Shown: positions 16,526-26,433, counted from the first letter of the stretch. The stretch: 64,000 bases of DNA from Mesorhizobium sp. M1D.F.Ca.ET.043.01.1.1 (GCF_003952385.1 NZ_CP034444.1:4787001-4851000), one strand, 5' to 3'. Numbers and translations: made by a program. Notes: generated by a model not told the origin, from the letters alone.

Positions 16526-17235
16526 GCAGCGATCCTGCCTGCAGCGAAGGCGGTGACGTCGATGACGCGGTCGGCCACCCCGTCTCGCACATCCTGGTCG
16601 TGGAAGATGCCGAGGAGCGCAACGCCTGCCGCCTTCTTGGCGGCGATAAGCTCGACCACGAGATCGCGGTTCCTGGCGTCGAGCGAAGCGGTGGGCTCGT
16701 CGAGCAAAAGGATCGGATGTTCGGTGATGAAGCCGCGGGCGATGTTGACGCGCTGCTGCTCGCCGCCGGAGAAGGTCGCGGGCGGCAGGGTCCAGAGCTT
16801 TTCCGGCAGGTTGAGCTTAGCCAATAGCGAACGCGCCTTCGCCCGTGCCGCCTCTCTGTCCTCGCCGCGCTCGACAAGCGGCTCGGCGACCACGTCGAGC
16901 GCGGAGACGCGCGGCACGGTGCGCAGGAACTGGCTAACATAACCGATCGTATGGCGGCGCACGGAGAGCACGGTGCGCGGGCTGGCGGAGGCGAGGTCGA
17001 TCAACGCGCCACCATGCTGGACGATGATCTGTCCCGCGTCGACGGCGTAATTGCCGTAGAGCATTTTGAGGATCGAGCTTTTTCCCGCGCCGGACGGGCC
17101 GCCGAGCACCGCGCATTCGCCGGAGCGGATCGAGAAGGAGACGCCCGTCACCACCGGCAGCGTGACACCGTCGCGCAGATGCATGGTGAAGCTTTTCGCG
17201 ACCTCGGAAACGACAAGTGGAGTAGCCATGATCAC
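16522..17235 (-). CDS. phnL: C-P lyase ABC-type protein PhnL
   Basis: A 237-residue ABC ATPase of the C-P lyase complex, not a transporter subunit. Walker A is GPSGAGKSSILKM, signature FSGGEQQRVN, Walker B ILLLDEPTASLD. PhnL helps form ribose 1-phosphonate triphosphate with PhnG-H-I in the known pathway. Both ends overlap neighbours by 4 nt (phnK stop upstream, acetyltransferase start downstream), showing tight translational coupling. Confidence 0.94.
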   Translation of the reverse strand: MIMATPLVVSEVAKSFTMHLRDGVTLPVVTGVSFSIRSGECAVLGGPSGAGKSSILKMLYGNYAVDAGQIIVQHGGALIDLASASPRTVLSVRRHTIGYVSQFLRTVPRVSALDVVAEPLVERGEDREAARAKARSLLAKLNLPEKLWTLPPATFSGGEQQRVNIARGFITEHPILLLDEPTASLDARNRDLVVELIAAKKAAGVALLGIFHDQDVRDGVADRVIDVTAFAAGRIAA

Positions 17236-18008
17236 ACCTGCAGGATGGAAGAAACAAGCAACTGAGTGTAAGGCGCCCGCGGGTCGTCGAGGACGCGGTC
17301 AGTGAGGCCGCTTTCGACGACGCGGCCGTCCTTCATCACCATCATGCGCTGCGAGAGCAGCCGCGCCACGGCGAGGTCGTGGGTGACGACGATCGCGGCA
17401 AGGCCAAGATCGGTGACCAGGCCGCGCAAGAGGTCGAGCAGGCGCGCCTGCACCGAGACGTCGAGGCCGCCGGTCGGCTCGTCCATGAACACCAGGCGCG
17501 GGCCGGTCACCAGGTTGCGGGCGATCTGCAGGCGCTGGCGCATGCCGCCGGAAAAGGCGCGCGGCTCGTCGTCGATGCGATCCTCGTCGATCTCGACCCG
17601 CGACAGCCAGTCGACCGCGGTGGCGCGAATCCTGCCGTAGTGGCGGTCGCCGACCGCCATCAGCCGCTCACCGACATTGGCGCCGGCCGACACCGTCATG
17701 CGCAGGCCGTCGGCTGGGTTCTGGTGGACAAAACCCCAGTCGGTGCGCATCAGGAAGCGGCGCTCGGCCTCGCTCATGCGGTAAAGCTCGCGCCATTGGC
17801 CGTCGCGCATGCGGTAGCTGGCGGTGCCGGAGGAAGGCAGCAGCCGGGTCGACAGGCAGTTGAGCAGCGTCGTCTTGCCGGAGCCGGACTCACCGACCAC
17901 CGCCAGCACCTCGCCCGGCCAGAGGTCGAAGGTGACGTTCTCGCAGCCGACGCGCGAGCCGTAGAATTTCGACAGCGCGGAGACGCGCAGCAGCGGTTCG
18001 TCGGTCAT
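17232..18008 (-). CDS. phnK: C-P lyase ABC-type protein PhnK
   Basis: A 258-residue ABC protein that docks on the PhnGHIJ core. Walker A is GESGSGKTTLLNC, signature FSGGMRQRLQIARNL, Walker B LVFMDEPTGGLD, similar to DppD/OppD-type ATPases as expected. The start overlaps the phnJ stop by 4 nt. Length matches the family. Confidence 0.95.
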   Translation of the reverse strand: MTDEPLLRVSALSKFYGSRVGCENVTFDLWPGEVLAVVGESGSGKTTLLNCLSTRLLPSSGTASYRMRDGQWRELYRMSEAERRFLMRTDWGFVHQNPADGLRMTVSAGANVGERLMAVGDRHYGRIRATAVDWLSRVEIDEDRIDDEPRAFSGGMRQRLQIARNLVTGPRLVFMDEPTGGLDVSVQARLLDLLRGLVTDLGLAAIVVTHDLAVARLLSQRMMVMKDGRVVESGLTDRVLDDPRAPYTQLLVSSILQV

Positions 18009-18904
18009 TGCGCCGGCTCCGTCTTTTCCAGGGCGGGATGGGTTTCAGGCGCAAGGTGGCCGCGATGGCCATCGGCGCGGCGCTTTTCGCAGTGGTCGGT
18101 GTCCGAGCAGACGAACATGTGGCCGCCATGGTCGTCGAGGATGACCTCGTCGAGATAGACATTCTCGGCAGCGCAGAGCGCGCATGGCTGGTCGAAGGTC
18201 TGCACCTCGAAGGGATGGTCCTCGAAATCGAGGCTGACGACGTCGGTGAAGGGCGGCACCGCATAGATGCGCTTCTCGCGGCCGGCGCCGAACAGCTGCA
18301 AAGCCGGCGAACGATGCATCTTCGGATTGTCGAATTTCGGCGTCGGCGAGGGATCCATCACATAGCGGCCCTCGACCTTGACCGGATAGGCGTAAGTGGT
18401 GGCGATGCGGCCGTGCCTGGCGATGTCCTCATAGAGCTTGACATGCATGAGGCCGTATTCCTCGAGCGCATGCATCTTGCGCGTTTCGGTCTCGCGCGGC
18501 TCGAGGAAGCGCAGCGGCTCGGGGATCGGCACCTGATAGACCAGAATTTGGCCGGCGGTGAGCGGATGCTCGGGGATGCGGTGGCGGGTCTGGACGATCG
18601 AGGCCTTGGCCGTCTCGGTGGTGACGGCGGCCTTGGCGACCTTCTTGAAGAAGGCGCGGATCGAGACGGCATTGGTGGTGTCGTCGGCGCCCTGGTCGAT
18701 GACCTTCAGCACGTCATCGGGGCCGATGATCGAGGCGGTGACCTGGACGCCGCCGGTGCCCCAGCCATAGGGCATCGGCATCTCGCGCGAGGCGAAGGGC
18801 ACCTGGTAGCCGGGGATGGCGATGCCCTTCAGGATGGCGCGGCGGATCATCCGCTTGGTCTGCTCGTCGAGATAGGCGAAGTTGTAGGTCGCGATGTCGC
18901 TCAT
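18005..18904 (-). CDS. phnJ: Alpha-D-ribose 1-methylphosphonate 5-phosphate C-P lyase PhnJ
   Basis: A 299-residue radical SAM enzyme that breaks the carbon-phosphorus bond. The four conserved cysteines fall at Cys241, Cys244, Cys266 and Cys272 (CALC and CSDTDHC), the same numbering as I recall for the E. coli enzyme, and Gly32 in PGYQVP is the proposed glycyl radical residue. It overlaps phnK by 4 nt but is separated by 274 nt from fosX upstream, where a small gene lies on the opposite strand. Confidence 0.96.
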   Translation of the reverse strand: MSDIATYNFAYLDEQTKRMIRRAILKGIAIPGYQVPFASREMPMPYGWGTGGVQVTASIIGPDDVLKVIDQGADDTTNAVSIRAFFKKVAKAAVTTETAKASIVQTRHRIPEHPLTAGQILVYQVPIPEPLRFLEPRETETRKMHALEEYGLMHVKLYEDIARHGRIATTYAYPVKVEGRYVMDPSPTPKFDNPKMHRSPALQLFGAGREKRIYAVPPFTDVVSLDFEDHPFEVQTFDQPCALCAAENVYLDEVILDDHGGHMFVCSDTDHCEKRRADGHRGHLAPETHPALEKTEPAQ

Positions 18905-18969
18905 GGCTATTCCATCCGCTCCGTGCTACCGAATTGACTTGCAAGGCGTGGAAACCGGACCGGATCGAA

Positions 18970-19176
18970 ATGAACTCTGCCGGATGGATGCACCTCGGGA
19001 TCGTGTTGCTGGCGTTCGCCGGCGCGGTCGTCTTTTTTCTTCGGCGCACGATTTTTCCGGCGCCAAGGGAAGGTTCCAGCAATTCCGAAAGTTGGTACGG
19101 CGGCGGCGGTGGCTACGAGGGCCACAGTGGACACGATGGCGGTGGGCACGCCGGCCACGGTGGCGGTGACAGCTGA
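18970..19176 (+). CDS. Small Gly/His-rich membrane protein, opposite to the phn operon
   Basis: 68 residues: a single hydrophobic helix (HLGIVLLAFAGAVVFFL) followed by a basic RRT and a tail rich in Gly, His and Asp (GGGGYEGHSGHDGGGH). The tail could bind a metal. It fills the gap between fosX and phnJ and points against the operon, so its transcript would be antisense to the phn message. There is no strong ribosome site. I do not recognise a family; the helix plus tail layout is too ordered to dismiss, but it could still be spurious. Confidence 0.45.
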   Translation: MNSAGWMHLGIVLLAFAGAVVFFLRRTIFPAPREGSSNSESWYGGGGGYEGHSGHDGGGHAGHGGGDS

Positions 19177-19178
19177 GC

Positions 19179-19598
19179 TCATTGCACAATCTCCAAGTCC
19201 CTGGCGTAGCGCGTCAGCCGCTCGGCCAGCGTGCCGGTGTGCAGCTCGAACAGATGGTTGTCGTGGTCGTGGAAATAGATCGAGCGGCCTTCGCCCTCGA
19301 CACGCGGGCGCGGCGGGCGCATGTCGAGCCCGAGCTTTCTGACACGGTCGACGTAGCGGTCGAAATGGCTCTCGTCGATCTTGAAGGCGACGTGGTTGTA
19401 GCTCCGATCGATGAGTGGCTCGCCTTGCATGATGGCGATCCAGAGATCGCCGATCAGGAAGAATTTCTCGCGCGATAGCGAGAACTGCCGGGCGCCGCTG
19501 TCATAGACCTCGCGCGCGCCGAAGACGCCGGCCAGGATCTCGCCCATGCGGTCGAGGTCGCGCACGACGAAGGTCATGTGGGAGAGGCCCTCGATCAT
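19179..19598 (-). CDS. fosX: Fosfomycin resistance hydrolase FosX
   Basis: A 139-residue vicinal-oxygen-chelate protein. The Mn ligands His7 (LSHMTF), His69 (YNHVAF) and Glu118 (LFELHTG) and the FosX general base Glu44 are all in place, matching the M. loti FosX enzyme I know, which hydrates the fosfomycin epoxide and was noted to lie in a phn operon. Its start overlaps the phnI stop by 4 nt, so it is made with the C-P lyase proteins. The physiological role may be detoxification of fosfomycin, itself a phosphonate, or an unrelated phosphonate step. Confidence 0.92.
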   Translation of the reverse strand: MIEGLSHMTFVVRDLDRMGEILAGVFGAREVYDSGARQFSLSREKFFLIGDLWIAIMQGEPLIDRSYNHVAFKIDESHFDRYVDRVRKLGLDMRPPRPRVEGEGRSIYFHDHDNHLFELHTGTLAERLTRYARDLEIVQ

Positions 19599-20707
19599 TC
19601 GGCGGCCTCGCGCTTCTCCTCGCCAGTGCGGTGATTTTCACGCGCGTCGTATTCGGCACGCATGCGACGGACCAGGTCGAGCTCGGCCTGGAAGTCGACA
19701 TAGTGCGGCAGCTTCAGATGCTCGACGAAGCCGGTCGCCTGCACATTGTCGGAATGCGAGATGACGAACTCCTCGTCCTGCGCCGCGGCGACGATATCCT
19801 CGCCGAGCTCGCTCGCGCGCAGCGCCCGGTCGCACAGCGCCACGGCCATCGCCTTGCGCTCGCTCTGGCCGAAGACCAGGCCGTAGCCGCGGGTGAATTG
19901 CGGCGCCGCCTTGGCCGAACCCTTGAACTGGTTGACCATCTGGCATTCGGTGACTCGGATGGATCCCAAAGGCGCGGCGAAGGGTAGCTCCGTCACATCC
20001 AGCTCAAGCTCGACCTCGCCGATGCGGATTTCACCAACAAAGGGGTGGTTGCGGGCGTAGCCGCGCTGGGTGGAATAGCCGAGCGCGAGCAGAAAACCCT
20101 CATCGCCGCGCGACAGCGCCTGCAGGCGGATGTCGCGCGCCATCGGGAACTGCAGCGGCTCGCGGGTGATGTCGCCGGGCACATGGTCAAGCGGCATGTC
20201 GTCGTCGGCCTCGATCAACCCTTCATGGGCGAGGATCGAGGAGACGCGCGGCATGGCCTCGGCTTCGGCCGGACGCTGCGCGGGCGCCTCGACATCTGTG
20301 CCGGCCGCAAGTTCGGGGTCGAGCAGGCGGTGGGTGTAGTCGAAGGTCGGGCCGAGCAGCTGGCCGCCGGGCAGGTCCTTGTAGGTCGCCGACACCCGCC
20401 GCTCGACCTGCATGGCGCCAGTGTCGACGGGTGAAGTGTAGCCGAAGCGCGGCAGGGTGGTGCGATAGGCGCGCAGCAGGAAGATCGCCTCGATCATGTC
20501 GCCGCGCGCCTGGACGACGGCCAAGGCGGCAAGCTCGCGATCGTAGAGAGAGCCTTCGCTCATCACCCGATCGACGCCGAGCGCCAATTGTTCGACGATC
20601 TGATCGAGGCGCAGCGCCGGCACCGAGCGGTCGCCGCGCCGGCGATCGGCAAGCAGGCGGTGCGCATTGGCGATTGCGGCTTCGCCGCCTTTCACCGCGA
20701 CATACAT
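19595..20707 (-). CDS. phnI: C-P lyase core subunit PhnI
   Basis: A 370-residue core subunit with the typical N-terminus MYVAVKGGEAAI. With PhnG, H and L it makes ribose 1-alkylphosphonate 5-triphosphate from ATP and the phosphonate. The second half holds GSIRVTECQMVNQFKGSAKAAPQFTRGYGLVFGQSERKAM in segments, including the conserved tail where PhnI contacts the complex. One base separates the phnH stop from its ATG; it overlaps fosX at the 3' end. Confidence 0.95.
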   Translation of the reverse strand: MYVAVKGGEAAIANAHRLLADRRRGDRSVPALRLDQIVEQLALGVDRVMSEGSLYDRELAALAVVQARGDMIEAIFLLRAYRTTLPRFGYTSPVDTGAMQVERRVSATYKDLPGGQLLGPTFDYTHRLLDPELAAGTDVEAPAQRPAEAEAMPRVSSILAHEGLIEADDDMPLDHVPGDITREPLQFPMARDIRLQALSRGDEGFLLALGYSTQRGYARNHPFVGEIRIGEVELELDVTELPFAAPLGSIRVTECQMVNQFKGSAKAAPQFTRGYGLVFGQSERKAMAVALCDRALRASELGEDIVAAAQDEEFVISHSDNVQATGFVEHLKLPHYVDFQAELDLVRRMRAEYDARENHRTGEEKREAAE

Positions 20708-20708
20708 G

Positions 20709-21320
20709 TCATGCCTCCATCGTATTGATGCGGGTGGTGCGCGGCAGGCAGGCGAGGCTGCCGGGCGCCGCCAGGACGATGTCGACGCCGCGCGGGAAAC
20801 GCTGGTTATTCTGCTTCCACTGCTCGACGAAATGGCGCGGCATGCCTGACGGCGCGATCATCGCGGTCTTCTCGATGCCGGGGCCTTCGAGCAGCAGCGA
20901 CTGACCGGAGGCGAGATCGTCGACCAAAAGGATCAGCGTCGTCGAGCGATCCGGGTATTCCTGCGTGCCTTGCGAAAAGCCGTCGAGCGCCGCCATTTCC
21001 GCAGGGTTGGCGATCAAGGCAAAATGCGCATCGGCCGGCGTGTTGGCCAAAGGCGCACCAGCGTGGAAGCCGAGCCACGCCTTTACGGAGGCTTCTGCCT
21101 GCAGCCGCAGGTCGAGCCAGATCGGCGTGTCGTTGTCGCAGAGGGCCAGCGCCACGGCGCCGGCGGTCGCCGACAGCGGCGCCGGCGGATGGGTAAGCGA
21201 CGGCAGGGCCTGGACGCTGCCGGGGCGGGCCATCGCGTCCATGACGGCGCGGAACACGGCCTGGGCGTTGAAGACCGGATCGGCGAAGCCGCCTTCGATC
21301 GATTGCGTGGCGATATCCAT
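20709..21320 (-). CDS. phnH: C-P lyase core subunit PhnH
   Basis: A 203-residue subunit beginning MDIATQSIEGGFADPVFNAQ, the PhnH pattern in which FADPVFQAQ is followed by FRAVMDAMARPG. The frame is open far upstream inside phnG, but the ATG at 21320 touches the phnG stop (TGATG), which fixes the start. It associates with PhnG-I-J in the cytoplasm. Confidence 0.94.
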   Translation of the reverse strand: MDIATQSIEGGFADPVFNAQAVFRAVMDAMARPGSVQALPSLTHPPAPLSATAGAVALALCDNDTPIWLDLRLQAEASVKAWLGFHAGAPLANTPADAHFALIANPAEMAALDGFSQGTQEYPDRSTTLILLVDDLASGQSLLLEGPGIEKTAMIAPSGMPRHFVEQWKQNNQRFPRGVDIVLAAPGSLACLPRTTRINTMEA

Positions 21321-21781
21321 CAGTCCTCTCCGCGCACCATGGTGAAGAAATCGACTTTCGTGGCCGCCGTCTCGACGCGGCGTTTGTCGCGCGATGCATC
21401 GAGCGCTGCCCGCAGCGGCGCGACGAGCTTGGTCTCGACCGCTTCGCGATGGGCCGGGTCCTGCCAGAGTGCGTCGGCGATCGCCGCGAGCTTTGCCTTG
21501 GCCTTGTCGCGGCCGAGCGCATAGGAATGGCCGACCTGTCCTGAGGGCAGCCGGACAGTGGCGCGGGTGACGGTCGCCTCGCCGACATTGAACGGCGCGC
21601 CGCCGCCGCCGATCCGTCCGCGCACCGTCACCAGTCCGGTTTCGGGGCCGCGCAGCAGTTCGGCTTCCGAGGGCAGGCCGGAGCCGTTCCAAAGACGCGC
21701 GATCTCATGGGGCGCCGCGTGCGCGAGCGTCGCCATCACGGCCTTCCGCTCGGCCTGCTCGCGCGCTTCCTGTCCTCGCAT
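21320..21781 (-). CDS. phnG: C-P lyase core subunit PhnG
   Basis: A 153-residue subunit with the family motifs LRGPETGLVTVRGRIGGGGAPFNVGEATVTRATVR in its middle and GHSYALGRDKAKA. The ATG at 21781 has GAGGAG eight bases upstream; an in-frame ATG six codons earlier lacks one, so I chose 21781. First gene of the operon. Its promoter region holds a palindrome for PhnF and a Pho-box-like site. Confidence 0.93.
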   Translation of the reverse strand: MRGQEAREQAERKAVMATLAHAAPHEIARLWNGSGLPSEAELLRGPETGLVTVRGRIGGGGAPFNVGEATVTRATVRLPSGQVGHSYALGRDKAKAKLAAIADALWQDPAHREAVETKLVAPLRAALDASRDKRRVETAATKVDFFTMVRGED

Positions 21782-21802
21782 CGCTTTCACTCCTCGCATG
21801 GG

Positions 21803-21840
21803 ATAATTTGTCTATTGATATAGACAACTATACAAATTAT
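21803..21840. promoter_or_regulatory. Nested palindrome in the phnG-phnF promoter
   Basis: An inner perfect repeat TTGTCTAT-TGAT-ATAGACAA (21808-21827) overlaps an outer pair ATAATTTGT (21803) / ACAAATTAT (21832-21840). The GTCTA...TAGAC core fits operators of HutC-type GntR regulators such as PhnF. The sequence is very AT-rich for this genome and is close to the phnG start. Confidence 0.75.
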
Positions 21841-21862
21841 ATTCATCTCGTAGCAAGAGTCC

Positions 21863-21880
21863 ATGACGGGTGGATGACAA
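21863..21880 (-). promoter_or_regulatory. Putative Pho box upstream of phnG
   Basis: Minus strand TTGTCATCCACCCGTCAT has two TGTCAT/CGTCAT half-sites, each one base from the CTGTCAT consensus. It is 82 nt upstream of the phnG start, in the same direction as the site before phnC. Confidence 0.62.
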
Positions 21881-21920
21881 GAGGCGCAAAAGTTAGGGCG
21901 AAGACGTTGGGGGCGGAGAA

Positions 21921-22667
21921 ATGACGGGGCTGGCAAGCAGCATCGAAAGGCGCAGCGGTGTCTCGCTGTGGCGGCAGATCGCCGACAAGATATTGCAGGG
22001 CATCGCGAGCGGCGATTTCGTCGAGAATGCGGCGCTGCCGCCCGAGGTCGTTCTGGCTGAGCGCTACGGTGTCAACCGTCACACGGTGCGCAGCGCCATT
22101 GCCGCGCTGGTGCAAGAAGGCGTGCTGAGGGCCGAGCAAGGACGCGGCACCTTCGTCCTGTCGCGCAAGCGGCTGTCCTATCCGATCGGCGCCCGCACGC
22201 GCTTCTCGACCGGGCTGCAGGGGCAGACGAGCGAGCGCCACATCGCGTTGCTGTCGTCATCGACCGAGCCGGCCAACCGGCGCATCGCCGAGGCGCTCGG
22301 CATCGCCAGGGGGGTAGCGGTTATCCGCCTGGAAACGCGCGGCGAGGCCGATGGGCATCCGGTGTCGCGGGCGACGACATGGTTCGACGCACAACGTTTT
22401 GCCGGCATCGAGGCGGCGATGGCGGAGACCGGATCGATCACTGCTTCGCTCAAGCGCTTCGGCATCAATGATTACCTGCGGCAATCAACCGTGCTCTCGG
22501 CGCGCCACGCCGACGCCGACGACCTCGCCGATCTCGACCTGCAGCCGGGCGCCATCGTGCTGGTCACGGTCGCCGTCAACGTCACGCTGGACGGCCGGCC
22601 GATCCAGTTCGCCGAATCGCGGTTTCCGGCGGAGCGGGTGGAACTCAGGCTTTCGGCCAACGACTAG
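21921..22667 (+). CDS. phnF: Phosphonate operon repressor PhnF
   Basis: A 248-residue GntR regulator of the HutC group. Residues about 12-75 are the winged helix (SLWRQIADKILQGIASGDF, LAERYGVNRHTVRSAIAALVQEG) and residues about 100-245 the UTRA ligand domain, with ARGVAVIRLETRGEADGHPVSRATTWFDA. It is divergent from phnG with 139 nt between start codons, which hold the nested palindrome. It likely represses the operon until a phosphonate or phosphate signal appears. Confidence 0.92.
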   Translation: MTGLASSIERRSGVSLWRQIADKILQGIASGDFVENAALPPEVVLAERYGVNRHTVRSAIAALVQEGVLRAEQGRGTFVLSRKRLSYPIGARTRFSTGLQGQTSERHIALLSSSTEPANRRIAEALGIARGVAVIRLETRGEADGHPVSRATTWFDAQRFAGIEAAMAETGSITASLKRFGINDYLRQSTVLSARHADADDLADLDLQPGAIVLVTVAVNVTLDGRPIQFAESRFPAERVELRLSAND

Positions 22668-22672
22668 TTGGT

Positions 22673-23689
22673 CTACCCAACTTCGATGACGGCCTTGATC
22701 AGGCCTGATTTCTCGTGCGCCCAGCGTGCGAGATCGCGCGGCGTGCCGGCAAGCGTCGTGCGGTGGGTGACGAGTTTGGCCAGCGGCACGGCGCCGTCGC
22801 GGATCGAGGCGGCGACGTGGTCGAAATCGGCTTTGAGCGCATTGCGGCTGCCGACCAGCGTCATCTCGCGCTTGTGGAACTCGGGATCGGAGAAGGTGAT
22901 GTCGTCCTTGACGACGCTGACCAGCACCAGTGTGCCGCCATGCGCTACATGGGCGAAGGCCGACTGCACCGACTGGGTGTTGCCGGTGGCGTCGAAGACG
23001 AGGTCGAAGCCTTCCTCATCCGTTGCTTGCCTGACCAGTTCGGCCGCCGGGGCTTGCGAGGCGTCGAGCGCCGCAAAGCCGAGCGCGCCTTCAGCGAAGC
23101 CGAGCCGTTCGGTGCTCATGTCGAGCAGGCTGACGTCGAGCCCGGCAATGCGTGCAAACAGGGCGGTGCCGAGGCCGATCGGGCCGGCGCCGATGACCAG
23201 CGTGCGCTGGCCGGGCGCACCAAGCGAGCGCCGCACCGCGTGCGCGCCGATCGCCAGGAATTCGACCGCGGCCGCATCGGCCAGCGACAGGCCGTTTGCC
23301 GGGTAAAGGTTTTGCGCCGGCACGAGGACCTCGTCGCACATGGCGCCGTCGCGATGCACGCCGAGCACCTCGATCCGGACGCAGCAGTTCGGTTTGCCGT
23401 GCCGGCAGGCGATGCATTTGCCGCAAGCGAGATAGGGGTTGATGATCACCGGTTCGCCGATGGCGAGGTCGACGCCGTCACCTCTCTCCACGACCGTGCC
23501 CGAGACCTCGTGGCCCATGATGCGCGGATAGGCGAGGAACGGGTGCTTGCCTTCGAAGATATGATAGTCGGTGCCGCAGATGCCGACATGGCTGACCGCG
23601 ACCCGCGCCCAACCGGGGGGCGGCGCGGCGGGCTCAGGGCGGTCTTCGAGGACAAGTTCGCCGGGCGAGCGGCAGACGACGGCTTTCAT
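22673..23689 (-). CDS. Zinc-dependent sugar or polyol dehydrogenase
   Basis: A 338-residue medium-chain dehydrogenase. The catalytic zinc site starts with Cys38 in VGICGTDYH and includes GHEVSG; the structural zinc cysteines are in CGKCIACRHGKPNCC. The NAD-binding motif is VIGAGPIGLG. It resembles L-idonate 5-, galactitol- and threonine-type dehydrogenases. It is the last gene of the leftward transporter operon, 69 nt after the permease with a strong hairpin between, so it probably oxidises the imported sugar or an intermediate of it. Confidence 0.86.
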   Translation of the reverse strand: MKAVVCRSPGELVLEDRPEPAAPPPGWARVAVSHVGICGTDYHIFEGKHPFLAYPRIMGHEVSGTVVERGDGVDLAIGEPVIINPYLACGKCIACRHGKPNCCVRIEVLGVHRDGAMCDEVLVPAQNLYPANGLSLADAAAVEFLAIGAHAVRRSLGAPGQRTLVIGAGPIGLGTALFARIAGLDVSLLDMSTERLGFAEGALGFAALDASQAPAAELVRQATDEEGFDLVFDATGNTQSVQSAFAHVAHGGTLVLVSVVKDDITFSDPEFHKREMTLVGSRNALKADFDHVAASIRDGAVPLAKLVTHRTTLAGTPRDLARWAHEKSGLIKAVIEVG

Positions 23690-23710
23690 GCGCTGATCCA
23701 GTATTTTCGA

Positions 23711-23744
23711 GAACGCCGGCCTCGGTCGATCGAGGTCGGCGTTC
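23711..23744. terminator. Hairpin between ABC permease and dehydrogenase
   Basis: Fourteen-base arms GAACGCCGGCCTCG and CGAGGTCGGCGTTC pair with a single G-T wobble around a 6-nt loop. There is no T-run on the leftward side, so it may be a processing or attenuation structure rather than a full stop. Confidence 0.55.
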
Positions 23745-23758
23745 TGGTTCAGGAACGA

Positions 23759-24720
23759 CTATTTGCCGCGACGGCGCAGGCCGTCGAAGTAGACGATGAC
23801 GATGATAAGGACGCCGGTGATGACGCGCTGCCAGAAGGTGTTGACGTTGAGCAGGTTGGCGCCGTTGTTGATCGTCGAAAGGATGAAGGAGCCGATCAGC
23901 GGTCCATGCACCGAGCCGATGGCGCCGAACAGCGAGGTGCCGCCGATCACCGAGGAGGCGATCGCCTGCAGCTCGTAGGTGTCGCCCTGCGTCGGGTTGC
24001 CGATGCCGATGCGCGATGCCAGCAGCACGCCGACGAAAGCGGCGAGCAGGCCGGACAGGATATAGGCCATGAAGATGGTGCGCGGCACGTTCACGCCCGA
24101 CAGGCGAGCGGCCTCCGCGTTGGAGCCGACCGAGAACAGATAGCGGCCCCAGCGCGTGTGATGCAGGAAGACATAGGACGGTATGGCGACCAGGATCACC
24201 ATCCAGAACAGATAGGGGATGCCGAGCAGCGAGCCACGCGAGAAAGCCTGGAACGGATCGCTGTTGATCGAGATCGAGTTGCCGTTGGTCATCAGCAAGC
24301 CGATGCCGCGCAGCGAGGTCATGGTGGCCAGCGTGATGATGAAGGGCGGCAGGCCCATCTTGACGATGCCGAAGCCATGGAACAGGCCGATGGCGACGCC
24401 GGTCAGTAAGGTGATCAGCACCGCCGCCCAGATCGGCCAGCCGGCATTGATCAGAAGCGCGACGATCACGGTGGTGAAGCCGACGACGGCGCCGACCGAA
24501 AGGTCGATGCCGCCGGTGATGATGACGAAGGTCTGGCCGACCGCCAGGATGGCGATCAGCGAGCCCTGGCGCAAAAGGTTGGTGATGTTGAGTGCCGTGG
24601 CGAAGGACGGCGTGGCGAGGGCCAGCACGATCCACATCAGGAGCAGCAGGCCAAGCAGCGTCAGCCCGAACAGGGCATTGAAATTGCGCTTGGATTTTTC
24701 GGCGGGGATCGCCTCGGTGC

Positions 24721-24724
<4 letters not shown>
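23759..24724 (-). CDS. Sugar ABC transporter permease (RbsC-like)
   Basis: A 321-residue polytopic membrane protein of the ribose/xylose/galactose permease family. The conserved segments LAVGQTFVIITGGIDLSVGA and GNPTQGDTYELQAIASSVIGGTSLFG are clear. The frame continues far upstream within the ATPase gene, but the ATG at 24724 overlaps the ATPase stop by 4 nt, which sets the start. It works as a homodimer with the RbsA-type ATPase. Confidence 0.92.
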
Positions 24725-26274
<1,550 letters not shown>

Positions 26275-26388
26275 GACAATCCTCCCAGATTGATCCTAAC
26301 TGTAGGATACGCAGCGATGCGTCTAGCGCGCATCCAGAAGGCGCAGCGTAAACCAAGCGGGCAAATTGCCAAGCCGCCGCTAACGGAT

Positions 26389-26416
26389 GTTTCCGGGGCG
26401 CCGAGGCCCCGGAAAC
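26389..26416. terminator. Hairpin between binding protein and ATPase
   Basis: A perfect 11-bp stem (GTTTCCGGGGC and complement) with a 6-nt loop lies 18 nt after the binding-protein stop. Such structures after the first gene of a transporter operon protect its message and reduce downstream expression. Confidence 0.7.
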
Positions 26417-26433
26417 GATTTGTCGCGAAGATC

